A DNA stretch of 64,000 nt from CATQHB01 sp965262595 (GTDB taxonomy: Bacteria > Chloroflexota > Dehalococcoidia > Lucifugimonadales > UBA3495). Location: positions 2,108,001 through 2,172,000 of the forward strand of contig OZ253548.1 of assembly GCA_965262595.1 (NCBI GenBank), in the 5' to 3' direction. The notes under the pieces were generated by a model that ran no database searches, was not told the origin of the DNA, and was given only the letters and a program-made list of their open reading frames with translations. Both the position numbers and the translations under genes were made by a program. Below are positions 39,885 to 48,401 of this stretch, piece after piece; the first letter of the stretch is position 1; each line of letters begins with the position of its first letter.

Positions 39885-42104
39885 CTAGCCGGCCAGCGCC
39901 CGCTCCAGGCTTTGCGTCCAGGCGTCGGCGATTTCCGATATTGGCAGGTCGGCGTAACCGCCCAGGCAAAAACGGGAACCGCCGGTCCGGCCCAGTTCCA
40001 GCATCGACACGCCAAACTCGGCGGCCATACGCTCCAGGCGGGGACGTTGCTCCGGCTTAAGGGCCACTACAATGCGGGACTGACGTTCTCCAAACAGGGC
40101 CGCGTCCCAGCGTCGGGGCTGCCGCTCCAGGGCCGCTCCGCCCCGAAAGCCGATGCCGTTGGGGATGGAACATTCGGCCAGGGCCACCGCCAATCCGCCG
40201 TCGGAGCAATCGTGGGCCGAGGCGATGACGCCTTCCCGGATGGCGCGGCGGACCAATTGCTGCACCTGCCGCTCTTGCGTCAGATTTATGACCGGCCGAC
40301 CGGCCACCCGCCCATGCACCGTTTGCAGGTACTCGCTGCCGGCCAGGTCGGAGGCTCGGGAACGCCAATTGTCCTGGCCCAGCAGGAACACCGCCAAATC
40401 CTCCTCCGGGAAGGCGGAGCCGGCATGGCGGGTGGCATCCTCCAGCAGCCCCAACCCGCCCAAAATCGGGGTGGGATAAATGGCCTGACCCTGAGCTTCG
40501 TTGTAGAGGCTTACGTTGCCGCTGACCACCGGAACTCCCAGCGCCCGGCAGGCCCGGGCAATACCCCGGATGCACCATTCCAATTGGTAATAGACCGCGG
40601 GCCGCTCCGGATTGCCAAAATTCAGGCAATCGGTCAGGGCCACCGGCTCCGCGCCGGAGCAGGACAGGTTGCGGCACACTTCAGCCACGGCAATTTGACC
40701 GCCCCGGTAGGGGTCCAGATAGCAATAACGTCCGTTGCCGTCGATGCTCAGGGCGATCGCCTTGCCGGTGCCCTTAATCCGCAGCACCGCCGCATCGCTC
40801 CCCGGAGCCACTACGGTGTTGGTCTGCACCTGATGATCATAGCGGCGATAGACGCTCTGCTTACTAGCCACGTTGGGAGCGGCCAGCAGGGTAAGGAGGG
40901 TATCCGCCGGACGGTGCCGGGTTAGGGGAACCTCGGCTAGAGTAAGCCGCTGCCGATCCATCTGCTCGGCGGAAGGCTTACCCTGCAAACGATAGCGGGG
41001 CGCCTCGCTCAAGGGCTTGATGGGCAGTTGGGCAATGACCTGGTCGCCGTCCAAAATGCAGGCTTCCGGTTCCCGGGTAACTTGCCCGATCTCGCGGCAT
41101 AGAATGTCCCACTTTTGGAACACCTGCCGCACCCGCTCCACGTACTCCGGCGGCGTTACCAGCAGCATCCGCTCCTGGGACTCGGACAGCATAACCTCAT
41201 AGCCGGTCATTCCCGGCTCGCGGCGGTGTACCTGGGCAATATCCAGGATGACGCCCCGGCCGCCGCGGTAAGCGGACTCGATCGCCGCGCTGGTCAGACC
41301 GGCGGCGCCCAGGTCCTGAATAGCGCTGACGCAGCCGGTATCCAGGGCTTCCAGGCAGGCCTCGATCAGGATTTTCTCCAGAAAGGGGTTGCCAACCTGC
41401 ACCGTGGGGCGAAGTTCCTGCTCCTCCTCAAAGGTGCGGGAAGCCAGCCCCGACGCTCCATGAATCCCGTCCCGTCCGGTATCGGCGCCCACCAGGAGCA
41501 GCACACTGCCGACGTTGCCGGCGGCGGCGGATGCCAGCTTGTCGGCGGATACCAGGCCAACGCACATGGCATTGACCAGGGGATTATGGGAGTAGGATTC
41601 GTCAAAGTATATTTCCCCGGCCACGTCGGGCACCCCGATACAGTTGCCGTACCAGGAGATGCCTTCCACCACGCCGCGGAACAGGTGGCGGTTTTGTCCC
41701 GATTCCAGGGGGCCGAAGCGCAGGGAGTTGAGCAGGGCGATGGGACGGGCGCCCATCGCCAGGATGTCGCGGACGATGCCGCCGACGCCGGTAGCCGCCC
41801 CCTGCAGCGGTTCCACCGCCGAGGGGTGGTTGTGCGATTCCACCTTGAATACCACCGCCAGGCCGTCGCCGATGTCCACCGCCCCGGCGTTTTCCGCTCC
41901 GGATTGGGATAGCACCCGAGGGGAACGGCTGGGGAATAGCCGGAGCAAAGGACGGGAGTGTTTATAGCCGCAATGCTCGCTCCACAAGGCGCCGAACATC
42001 CCCAGCTCCACCGGATTAGGCTCCCGGTCCAGCCGGTCCACGATCAGCTCATACTCGGCCTGGCTGAGGGCAATTTCGTCCAGCATTTCTTTGCTAACAG
42101 GCAT
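39885..42104 (-). CDS. purL: Phosphoribosylformylglycinamidine synthase subunit PurL
   Basis: A 739-residue small-type PurL. It has LGMFGALWSEHCGYKHSRP near the N-terminus, VVFKVESHNHPSAVEP, GAATGVGGIVRDIL, GNPFLEKILIEACLEA, and the C-terminal HDCSDGGLAVALAEC, the standard motifs of the ATP-dependent amidotransferase that converts FGAR to FGAM with ammonia from PurQ. purQ lies upstream on the same strand, separated by argC. The stop codon TAG is part of a CTAG that is the target duplication of an adjoining mobile element, so the element inserted at the gene end without damage. Confidence 0.97.
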   Translation of the reverse strand: MPVSKEMLDEIALSQAEYELIVDRLDREPNPVELGMFGALWSEHCGYKHSRPLLRLFPSRSPRVLSQSGAENAGAVDIGDGLAVVFKVESHNHPSAVEPLQGAATGVGGIVRDILAMGARPIALLNSLRFGPLESGQNRHLFRGVVEGISWYGNCIGVPDVAGEIYFDESYSHNPLVNAMCVGLVSADKLASAAAGNVGSVLLLVGADTGRDGIHGASGLASRTFEEEQELRPTVQVGNPFLEKILIEACLEALDTGCVSAIQDLGAAGLTSAAIESAYRGGRGVILDIAQVHRREPGMTGYEVMLSESQERMLLVTPPEYVERVRQVFQKWDILCREIGQVTREPEACILDGDQVIAQLPIKPLSEAPRYRLQGKPSAEQMDRQRLTLAEVPLTRHRPADTLLTLLAAPNVASKQSVYRRYDHQVQTNTVVAPGSDAAVLRIKGTGKAIALSIDGNGRYCYLDPYRGGQIAVAEVCRNLSCSGAEPVALTDCLNFGNPERPAVYYQLEWCIRGIARACRALGVPVVSGNVSLYNEAQGQAIYPTPILGGLGLLEDATRHAGSAFPEEDLAVFLLGQDNWRSRASDLAGSEYLQTVHGRVAGRPVINLTQERQVQQLVRRAIREGVIASAHDCSDGGLAVALAECSIPNGIGFRGGAALERQPRRWDAALFGERQSRIVVALKPEQRPRLERMAAEFGVSMLELGRTGGSRFCLGGYADLPISEIADAWTQSLERALAG

Positions 42105-42345
42105 AGCGTTCAGGCTATTTCATCCTTTTTGGCTCCCTCAAGACGACCCTTATCTCGTATCTTGCCGGGCGCGATTCTCACGGGGGCTAACCCCACTTGT
42201 CCGCGGTCGTTCCCGCAATCTTACCCGCAGTCGTTCCCGGAGCGCCTTTGCCGGGACGGTCATCCAGGGGAGAGAGTCTTGCCCTTCAAAAGAGGCGGGA
42301 GGGTTTCGGCGGCGAGTTACCGGGTTAAGCCGACCGCGTACCCAT

Positions 42346-42410
42346 CGGCGTCCGGGGCAGCGTCGGCGTCCGGGGCAGCGTCGGCGTCCGGCTCTGCGTC
42401 GGCGTCCGGG
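42346..42410. repeat. 18-bp tandem repeat in the argC-purL gap
   Basis: Three to four units of an 18-base repeat (GTCCGGGGCAGCGTCGGC phase). The 42105-42417 gap has no gene and otherwise shows short GTCGTTCCCG repeats near 42205-42240. Confidence 0.85.
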
Positions 42411-42417
42411 AAGCTTC

Positions 42418-43374
42418 CTAGCCGGGCAAACCGGCGCCTTCCGGGAAGGCCAGCATCAAGTTCAGGTTCTGAATCGCCGCGCCGCAGGCTCCCTTGCCCA
42501 GGTTGTCCAGCAGGGCGATGAGCAGCATGTGGCCGGATGGATGGGCCGCCACATGGAGCTGGATGCGGTTGCTGTCGTTGCAGGCCTCCGGGTCAAAGCT
42601 TCGCTCATCCAGCGTCCCCGGTTCGGGCCGGGGCGCCACCTGGACAAAAGGCTCGCCCAAGTAGCGCTCGTACAGCGTCTCCCACACCGTTTCGCCGGTG
42701 GTTCCCGGGGCCAGGAGCGAGGCATGAATCGGGACCTGCACCCGCATACCGCAGCGGAACGGGCCGACGGCGGGCACAAATTGGGGTTCCGCGCTGATGC
42801 CGCCGTACCGCATCATCTCCGGGACATGCTTGTGCCGCTGGTACAGGGCGTAGGGAGCCTCATAGGGCAGGCCGGACAGACCGGAATCCGGGTTTTCCCA
42901 CTTTTCGATCAGGGTGTTGCCGCCGCCGGAGTAGCCGGACAGGGCGTTAATCGACACCGGAGCGTCCGGGGCCAGCAGCCCGGCATCAATTAGCGGACGC
43001 ACCAGCAGGATAAACCCGGTGGGATAGCAGCCGGGGTTGGAGACATACTTGGCCTGGCCGATGGCCGACCGTTGGCCCGGTTCCAGCTCCGGCAGACCGT
43101 AGGCCCAGCCGGCGGCAACCCGGTGGGCGGTGCTGGCGTCAATCAGTCGGGTATCCGAATCCTGAACCCACTCGGCAACCTCGAATGCGGCGGCATCGGG
43201 CAGGCAGAGAATCGCCACGTCGGACTCCAGAATCTGGCCGCGGCGCTCTTCCGGATTGCGCCGCAACTCCTGGGGCAGGGTCAGCAATTCCACATCCTCC
43301 CGCGCCGCCATCCACTGATGAATCCGCAGGCCGGTGGTGCCGGTATGGCCGTCGATAAAAACCTTGGGAAGCAT
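42418..43374 (-). CDS. argC: N-acetyl-gamma-glutamyl-phosphate reductase ArgC (short type)
   Basis: A 318-residue protein starting VFIDGHTGTTGLRIHQWM, with the catalytic cysteine in SNPGCYPTGFILLVRP, LIDASTAHRV, SGYSGGGNTLIEKW and RHKHVPEMMRY. The short length and the GHTGTTG nucleotide loop mark the type 2 ArgC. It reduces N-acetylglutamyl phosphate to the semialdehyde in arginine synthesis. It lies between purQ (upstream, 210-base gap) and purL (downstream), an unusual mixture of arginine and purine genes; other arg genes are not in the window. Confidence 0.95.
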   Translation of the reverse strand: MLPKVFIDGHTGTTGLRIHQWMAAREDVELLTLPQELRRNPEERRGQILESDVAILCLPDAAAFEVAEWVQDSDTRLIDASTAHRVAAGWAYGLPELEPGQRSAIGQAKYVSNPGCYPTGFILLVRPLIDAGLLAPDAPVSINALSGYSGGGNTLIEKWENPDSGLSGLPYEAPYALYQRHKHVPEMMRYGGISAEPQFVPAVGPFRCGMRVQVPIHASLLAPGTTGETVWETLYERYLGEPFVQVAPRPEPGTLDERSFDPEACNDSNRIQLHVAAHPSGHMLLIALLDNLGKGACGAAIQNLNLMLAFPEGAGLPG

Positions 43375-43584
43375 AATCAGCCTCTGCCGCCGGGGTTCCG
43401 AACTTTACCCCCCAAGTTTAATGCCATTGCCATTAACGGCGCAACGTCAATTGCTCCGAGTCCTCCGCGTCTCGGCGGCGAAATAGTCCAGGAATCAAAT
43501 AGCCCGGGAATCATAGAAACGAAGTCACAGGTAGCTATCAGGGAGTCATCGGGAAGGGGCGGGTTACACCGGCGCGGGAAGGGG

Positions 43585-44274
43585 TTAGTGGAGGGTATCA
43601 ATCATCGACTGGAAAATCAGGTTGCCGTCGTCGCTGCCCAGGATGGCCTCGCAGCTGCGTTCCGGGTGGGGCATCATTCCCAGCACGTTGCCCCTTTCGT
43701 TGATGATTCCGGCGATGTTGCGCGCCGACCCGTTGGGATTAGCGGCTGCGGTGATCTCCCCGGACGGTTCGCAGTAACGGAAAAGGACCTGGCCTTCCGC
43801 TTCCAGGCGGTCAAGGGTAGCCGCATCGGCGTAGTAGTTGCCCTCGCCGTGGGACACCGGCACCCGCAGGGCCTGGCCCGGCTGGCAGCGGCGGGTAAAG
43901 ACGGTATTGGTTCGCTCGGCCCGCAAGTTGGTCCATTGGCAGCGATACTCCAGATGTTGGTTGCGCATCAGTACGCCGGGGAGCAGCCCGGCCTCGCACA
44001 ACACCTGGAATCCGTTGCAAATGCCGACGACCAAGCCGCCGTCCGCGGCAAAACCGTTAAGGGCAGCCATCACCGGGGAGAACCGGGCAATAGCTCCGGC
44101 CCGCAGGTAGTCGCCGTAAGAAAAGCCCCCGGGGAGAATCACACAGTCATAACCGGCCAGACTTTCCTCCCGGTGCCACACATAATCGGCTTCCTGCCCC
44201 AGGATGTCTTTGACCTGATAGTGACAGTCAGTGTCGCTCCAGGTGCCGGGGAATACTACAATGCCAAAGCGCAT
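43585..44274 (-). CDS. purQ: Phosphoribosylformylglycinamidine synthase subunit PurQ
   Basis: A 229-residue class I glutamine amidotransferase. It starts RFGIVVFPGTWSDTDC, has GGFSYGDYLRAGAIA, the nucleophile in VVGICNGFQVLCEAGLLPG and the histidine-glutamate pair in GMMPHPERSCE. It supplies ammonia to PurL for FGAM synthesis. No purS gene is seen next to it. The first gene upstream is a GatB/YqeY protein 112 bases away on the same strand. Confidence 0.96.
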   Translation of the reverse strand: MRFGIVVFPGTWSDTDCHYQVKDILGQEADYVWHREESLAGYDCVILPGGFSYGDYLRAGAIARFSPVMAALNGFAADGGLVVGICNGFQVLCEAGLLPGVLMRNQHLEYRCQWTNLRAERTNTVFTRRCQPGQALRVPVSHGEGNYYADAATLDRLEAEGQVLFRYCEPSGEITAAANPNGSARNIAGIINERGNVLGMMPHPERSCEAILGSDDGNLIFQSMIDTLH

Positions 44275-44385
44275 ATCAAGTTCTCGGAAGTAAGCTGCGC
44301 CGCCAACGGTAAATACCCGGCGCTAAAATACCCGGGGCGGGCCGGAGGATATTCATCGGACTATCCGGTCCGCCCTCAACCGCCG

Positions 44386-44838
44386 TCAGGCGCCGGATTC
44401 CAGCAGACGCGATACCAGGGTGTTAACCAGGGAGCCGTCGGCCTTGCCCTGAACCTGGGGCATCAACCGGCCCATAACCTTGCCCTTGTCCTGCATTGTC
44501 GCCGCCCCCACCGCGCTGATTACCTGCTGCACCAGCCGGGTCAATTCCGCTTCGTCCAACTGCGGCGGCATATACTCTTCCAGAATCGCCAGGTCGGCGG
44601 CTTCCTTGGCCACCAGGTCGGCACGATTGCCCTGCTCAAACATCCGGATGCTGTCCCGACGGTCTTTGACCTGCCGAACCACCACGTCGATAACACCGGC
44701 GTCGTCCAGGGTAGTACGCTGGTCAATTTCCACACGATTGACCGCGCTCTTGAGGTAACGCAGGGCGTCCAGCCTCTGCTGATTGCGGCTGCGCATCGCC
44801 GCCACGATATCCGCTTCCAATCTTTCTCGAATAGTCAT
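44386..44838 (-). CDS. GatB/YqeY domain protein
   Basis: A 150-residue helical protein starting TIRERLEADIVAAMRSRNQQRLDALRYLKSA, with EYMPPQLDEAELTRLV and the closing KGKVMGRLMPQVQGKADGSLVN, the standard signature of YqeY proteins related to the C-terminal tRNA-binding domain of GatB. Its exact role is uncertain; a link to tRNA metabolism is presumed from the family. Length matches the family (about 148). It is the first gene of the leftward purQ-argC-purL group. Confidence 0.93.
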   Translation of the reverse strand: MTIRERLEADIVAAMRSRNQQRLDALRYLKSAVNRVEIDQRTTLDDAGVIDVVVRQVKDRRDSIRMFEQGNRADLVAKEAADLAILEEYMPPQLDEAELTRLVQQVISAVGAATMQDKGKVMGRLMPQVQGKADGSLVNTLVSRLLESGA

Positions 44839-45517
44839 AAAACCACCGCCATAAACGCCTGCCGTTATTTATCGGGATTGGGCCGGAAGGAACGAAAATA
44901 GAACGGGAATAAAACGGGAATAAAGGGACAATTTAATAGAGCATCAGAGTAATGGAATAAACCGGGAAGGGACAAACCGGTGAGTCAAGTCTAATCCGGT
45001 TAATCCGGGTGAAGCCGATTATATTCGGGCCGGGAACCGGGTGTCAATTGAAGGGATGGGGCGGGGATGATACAGCCGGGCCCTTTCGATTGTCCGGAGA
45101 AATCCGCTCAAGGTGAGCGGTCCTTCGACCGGCTCAGGACGAGCGGGGATAGGTCCCGGCCCTTTCGACCCGCGCCGGGTGAACGGCGGTATGCCGGAGC
45201 GGTGACGCTTGAAAGACCCTGGCCCCGGCCTGCCGTTACTTGACAGTTAGCCCCCTGGTTACTACTATGAAATACGAAAGGAAAGAGGCAATCTGTATTG
45301 GCAAGTCCGGCTCTCCCCTCTCCGGTCAACCATGAACCCGGTTAATCTGGAGCCCGGCCAATCCGGAGCCCGGTTAATCCGGAGCCCGGTTAATCCGGAG
45401 CCCGGCCAATCTGGAGCCCGGTTAATCTGGAGCCCGGCCAATTCGGGCGCTCGGGGGGATACCGCCGCAGTTGCGGGTTGAATCGGTTAGACCCCGCCGC
45501 CGGGCTGCCGCCCGCAC
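44839..45517. other. Intergenic region with dispersed palindrome and minisatellite
   Basis: No gene. 45110-45150 carries the palindromic family member with TCCTTCGACCGGCTCAGGAC. 45337-45450 is a tandem array of a 16-base unit (GGAGCCCGGTTAATCC and variants), about seven units. ACGGGAATAAA repeats occur near 44900-44930. The tRNA-Gln gene follows. Confidence 0.8.
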
Positions 45518-45591
45518 TGGGGATTAGTCCAGTGGTAGGACGCCTGACTCTGGATCAGGAAGCGGAGGTTCGAACCCTCCATCCCCAGCCA
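45518..45591 (+). tRNA. tRNA-Gln (anticodon CTG)
   Basis: A cloverleaf is visible: acceptor TGGGGAT pairing with ATCCCCA, D arm GTCC..GGAC, anticodon stem CCTGA/TCAGG with loop CTCTGGA (anticodon CTG), T arm GAGG(T)/CCTC with TTCGAAC, discriminator G and encoded CCA at 45589-45591. Everything to its right looks like an integrated element, making this gene a likely historic attachment site, although no duplicate of its 3' end is found in the window. Confidence 0.97.
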
Positions 45592-45629
45592 TACTTTTGG
45601 GTCTTTAAAAGACCTTTGGCTAGGGGATT

Positions 45630-46013
45630 ATGGTTGAATCACGACACAGAAACGCCCCACCAATTCGTACACTGGCTTCGGGTATCGGCCCCAGTGAGAT
45701 TCTGCACATGGTAGCCGCCAGCTCCAGTACCCTCGCTGAACAGCCGCAAATGTCCAATTCTTCGCCTGGCGACCAGGAGTGCCCCATTTACGCGGAACTA
45801 CCCGAAGGGCTTATTGACTTACCAACTGCTGCCAAAAGGTATAGCCGAAACGTAAGGACCATTTACAACTGGGTCCGTCGGGGCCGCCTTGAAGTAAAGG
45901 GTAGGTTGAAGGCTCCTACAACGGGTGGTGGGTATGTAGTCGTTGATGAAGGTGACCTAGTGGATTACATGACGACTCCGCCCAATAAAGGGGGGCGACC
46001 CCGTAAAACCTGA
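45630..46013 (+). CDS. Excisionase/MerR-like helix-turn-helix protein
   Basis: A 127-residue protein whose second half has a DNA-binding pattern: LIDLPTAAKRYSRNVRTIYNWVRRGRLEVKG, followed by VVVDEGDLVDYM and a basic tail (GGRPRKT). This resembles excisionase/MerR-type winged helices of mobile elements. AGGGG lies close before the ATG at 45630, but the first ~40 residues are low complexity, so the true start could be the later methionine in QMSNSSPG. Sitting directly after the tRNA, it is a plausible excisionase or repressor of the element; inference. Confidence 0.7.
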   Translation: MVESRHRNAPPIRTLASGIGPSEILHMVAASSSTLAEQPQMSNSSPGDQECPIYAELPEGLIDLPTAAKRYSRNVRTIYNWVRRGRLEVKGRLKAPTTGGGYVVVDEGDLVDYMTTPPNKGGRPRKT

Positions 46014-46050
46014 CGTTGTAAGTTGACAACCTGACACCGCTGGTATTATT

Positions 46051-46080
46051 CCCGTGATTCGATCGCGGGGATTTTCTTTT
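46051..46080 (+). terminator. Intrinsic terminator
   Basis: An 8-bp stem with one G-T pair (CCCGTGAT with ATCGCGGG at 46051-46069) followed by ATTTTCTTTT. It lies 38 bases after the helix-turn-helix gene stop. Confidence 0.75.
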
Positions 46081-46097
46081 GTACTGAGAGCCAGCTA

Positions 46098-46628
46098 ATG
46101 CTCATCTTTAAGGAGCAGGAGCGTACCGGCCTGTCCGACCAGGACATTTTAGCGTCCTGGCCCGATATTCACCCAGGAACGCCGCCTCCGGACATTATCG
46201 ACCCCTCTACTGTGACCAAAAGCCGGGCGCACATGATTATCCGGTGGCTTCGCAAACAACCGGATGCTCCTCTGCCGAAAGTGAAGCCGGCAGAGTCGGA
46301 TATACCCTTCACCGGCACGGAGCCTGCGGACTCCGCTGCTGCGGATACCTGGAACGCTGTCCTGAGTGAGTTGGAGTTAGAACTGCCCCGCGCCACCTTT
46401 GAGACTTGGCTGAAGCCAACCGAGGGCATCGCTTTTGACGGCCAGGACCTGCTGGTGGGGGTGCCCAGCAAATTTGCGGCCGAATGGCTGGAACAACGGA
46501 TGTACCAGACCATCCTGCGCGCCCTGCGCCTGTCTTCCGGCCAGCCCCTGGACGTAAGATTTCCGACGCCGCCGGAGCCGTGTCCCGTACACGGCGAACC
46601 AGAGCAGGTTAGTGAGGAGAGAACATGA
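46098..46628 (+). CDS. Orphan DnaA N-terminal-like domain protein
   Basis: A 176-residue protein. Residues about 84-145 (TWNAVLSELELELPRATFETW, then GVPSKFAAEWLEQRMYQTIL) match DnaA domain I/DnaA_N, the part of the initiator that binds DnaB and DnaA partners. The AAA+ ATPase and DNA-binding domains are absent. The first ~80 residues are helical and unrecognised (SDQDILASWPDI). On a mobile element such a protein could recruit host replication factors or interfere with host DnaA. Its stop overlaps the next gene's start (ATGA). Confidence 0.8.
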   Translation: MLIFKEQERTGLSDQDILASWPDIHPGTPPPDIIDPSTVTKSRAHMIIRWLRKQPDAPLPKVKPAESDIPFTGTEPADSAAADTWNAVLSELELELPRATFETWLKPTEGIAFDGQDLLVGVPSKFAAEWLEQRMYQTILRALRLSSGQPLDVRFPTPPEPCPVHGEPEQVSEERT

Positions 46629-46798
46629 CCAGGTGCCAGATATGTAACCGCAGCTTTGAGGACGGCGCCTACGCGATCGAGCCACGGGCCGGCGACCGCA
46701 AGCTGGAGTGCATCGAATGCTGCATGAAGCGCGAGGCCCGGGCGCGCGCCCGGGCCTGCCGGGCGGCGAACCACCGAAGAAATACTGTGGGCAATTAA
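46625..46798 (+). CDS. 57-residue zinc-binding protein
   Basis: A short gene overlapping the DnaA_N-like gene by four bases (ATGA). The product begins MTRCQICNRSF and has CIECC further on, giving C-x2-C ... C-x2-C zinc-finger spacing over residues 4-33, then an Arg/Ala-rich basic helix (REARARARACRAANHRR). It probably binds nucleic acid. It is too short for many gene callers. No named family recognised. Confidence 0.65.
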   Translation: MTRCQICNRSFEDGAYAIEPRAGDRKLECIECCMKREARARARACRAANHRRNTVGN

Positions 46799-46810
46799 AA
46801 GGAGGCGGGA

Positions 46811-47047
46811 ATGACTGAGCAGGATACGTCGTTCACCCTGGTACTTCAATGCTCGGCCTGCGATGGTCACCTCGGCATAGGTCTTTCCGGAGAGCGGGAA
46901 GGGTCCGAAGAGGAAGAGTTTGAAGGCCTCCCTTGTCCGCTGTGCGGTGACCCAGAGGGCCGTCTGAAAGTGGTTAGCGTGATGAGCCAGGACGAGTATA
47001 GAACCTGGCAAGAAGGGAAGACGCGAGACTGGCGCATCAACCCCTGA
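46811..47047 (+). CDS. Small zinc-ribbon protein
   Basis: A 78-residue protein with LQCSACDGHLGI and LPCPLCGDPEG, a four-cysteine zinc ribbon separated by an acidic stretch (EREGSEEEEFEG). AAGGAGGCGGGA precedes the ATG at ideal spacing. It follows the 57-residue zinc protein by 12 bases, so both belong to one operon with the DnaA_N-like gene. No family recognised. Confidence 0.7.
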   Translation: MTEQDTSFTLVLQCSACDGHLGIGLSGEREGSEEEEFEGLPCPLCGDPEGRLKVVSVMSQDEYRTWQEGKTRDWRINP

Positions 47048-47105
47048 GTACGGGAACCGGGTAAAGGAGGCGCGACCTCCTGCCCAGCAAGGAAGACACC
47101 ACACC

Positions 47106-47633
47106 ATGCCAAGCAAAATGTTCCCCGGCGAGTTTCGCAAACGGGGCCTGGTAACCATCGAGTTAGACCGTCTTTCGGCCGCCTTATTCGCCCCGGAGAA
47201 ACTGGCTGCCCTGGACAAGTCCCTGCCCGGGCAAGCCATATGGGATTCCGTAGCCATTGAGGAGAACTATGTGGTCAGTGCCTACCGGCTGAACGGCGTA
47301 TGGGATTACAGCATCGAACATGACGGGGTTCTCTACCGTATCCCGGAAAAGGTCCTCGACCGGCTGATGAGTTACCGCCAGGGCATCATAGCCGAGGGCC
47401 GAAAAGTCCGGGGCAAGGAGGTCGCTAGCCGGCGAAAGTATTCCAATAACGGGGCGGCGCCGGAGGCGGAGGACCTGGATGCGGACCCCGCCTGGGCGCA
47501 GGCCAACGCCGATCCTCGCGACGGTTATCTGCCGGGCCACCGGCGAGGCAGTGGTGGTGAAGTGACGGGGCCGGTGGCCCGGCCAAACTCGATAGATACG
47601 GACCTTGATTATGACGGCACACCTGACCATTAA
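47106..47633 (+). CDS. Unknown element-encoded protein
   Basis: A 175-residue protein that I do not recognise. The first ~105 residues look folded (GLVTIELDRLSAALFAPEKL, YRLNGVWDYSIEHDGVLYRIP), and the rest is a charged, disordered tail ending DTDLDYDGTPDH. It lies in the rightward cluster of small element genes and overlaps the next gene by 23 bases. Confidence 0.6.
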   Translation: MPSKMFPGEFRKRGLVTIELDRLSAALFAPEKLAALDKSLPGQAIWDSVAIEENYVVSAYRLNGVWDYSIEHDGVLYRIPEKVLDRLMSYRQGIIAEGRKVRGKEVASRRKYSNNGAAPEAEDLDADPAWAQANADPRDGYLPGHRRGSGGEVTGPVARPNSIDTDLDYDGTPDH

Positions 47634-48105
47634 CGGCACTATGACCTGCTGTGGTTGGCGCCTGGGCGAGATTGCCGCCGATTCCTACACCACGGACCCG
47701 GGCCTGGCCGACTGTATGGAGTGCGCTGAATTTCTATACCGGCCGCAACATGGGGAAGCCGAGGAGGTGGCCTACAGCCAGGGCTACTCAGACGGGAAGG
47801 AGAAAGGCTATTTCGAGTTGGAGCAATGGCTGCCTAACGAACATTCTCCAGGGTGCGGCTGCCGGCCTTGCCTGGTCGTCGGCAGCATGGTCAGGAAACT
47901 GGGGTTTGAAGAGTGGCTGGCAAAGAAGGGTACAACGCAGGGGAGGTTATGGAACGCTAGTATGCCATCCCTCGCCGGTCTGGAACGCCATTTCGTTGCG
48001 TGTCTCCGTCAACAGAAGTTGATGCGTCTGCAGCGCAAGCACCTCCGTTGCAATCCAGGACAAGTATTAGCGCTTACCACTAATAGTATATTGTGCTATT
48101 ATTGA
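47611..48105 (+). CDS. Unknown Cys-containing protein
   Basis: A 164-residue protein starting MTAHLTINGTMTCCGW. It has CMECAEFLY and CGCRPCLVVG, suggesting a metal site, and a helical YSQGYSDGKEKGYFELEQW. The last ~45 residues are less convincing and may be read-through of non-coding DNA up to the HigBA promoter. It overlaps the preceding gene. No family recognised. Confidence 0.5.
   Translation: MTAHLTINGTMTCCGWRLGEIAADSYTTDPGLADCMECAEFLYRPQHGEAEEVAYSQGYSDGKEKGYFELEQWLPNEHSPGCGCRPCLVVGSMVRKLGFEEWLAKKGTTQGRLWNASMPSLAGLERHFVACLRQQKLMRLQRKHLRCNPGQVLALTTNSILCYY
48081..48101. promoter_or_regulatory. Candidate HigBA operator/promoter
   Basis: TAATAG (48081-48086) and CTATTA (48096-48101) form an inverted repeat with a 9-base AT-rich centre, eight bases before the higB start. 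This position suits autoregulation by HigA. Confidence 0.55.
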
Positions 48106-48108
48106 TAC

Positions 48109-48390
48109 ATGATACAGAGCTACCGGGACAGCGACACTCAAGCGGTTGCTGAACGTGAGCGGGTCGCCAAGCTCCCCGGGGACATCCAACGCAAGGCGCA
48201 GAGGAAGCTGATGATCCTGAACAACGCCATGAACCTCAACGACCTGCGGGCGCCTCCGGGAAACCGGTTGGAAGCTCTTTCGGGAGACCGTGCCGGACAG
48301 CACAGTATTCGCATCAACGACCAGTGGCGTATCTGCTTTGTCTGGAGCGAGGGCAACGCCTATCGAGTCGAGCTAGTGGATTACCACTAG
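48109..48390 (+). CDS. higB: HigB toxin (RelE/ParE superfamily mRNA interferase)
   Basis: A 93-residue protein with the HigB pattern: an N-terminal RERVAKLPGDIQRKAQRKLMIL, NDLRAPPGNRLEALSGDRAGQHSIRIN and the closing QWRICFVWSEGNAYRVELVDYH. These toxins cleave mRNA in the ribosome A site. The toxin-first order with higA downstream (12-base gap) is typical of HigBA. An inverted repeat lies just upstream. It probably stabilises the mobile element. Confidence 0.93.
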   Translation: MIQSYRDSDTQAVAERERVAKLPGDIQRKAQRKLMILNNAMNLNDLRAPPGNRLEALSGDRAGQHSIRINDQWRICFVWSEGNAYRVELVDYH

Positions 48391-48401
48391 GCAGGGGTCA
48401 G

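Noticed and set aside
45571..45591. tRNA-Gln 3' end as an attachment core with a partner inside the window
   Set aside because: No second copy of the last ~20 bases was found to the right; the partner, if any, must lie beyond 64000.
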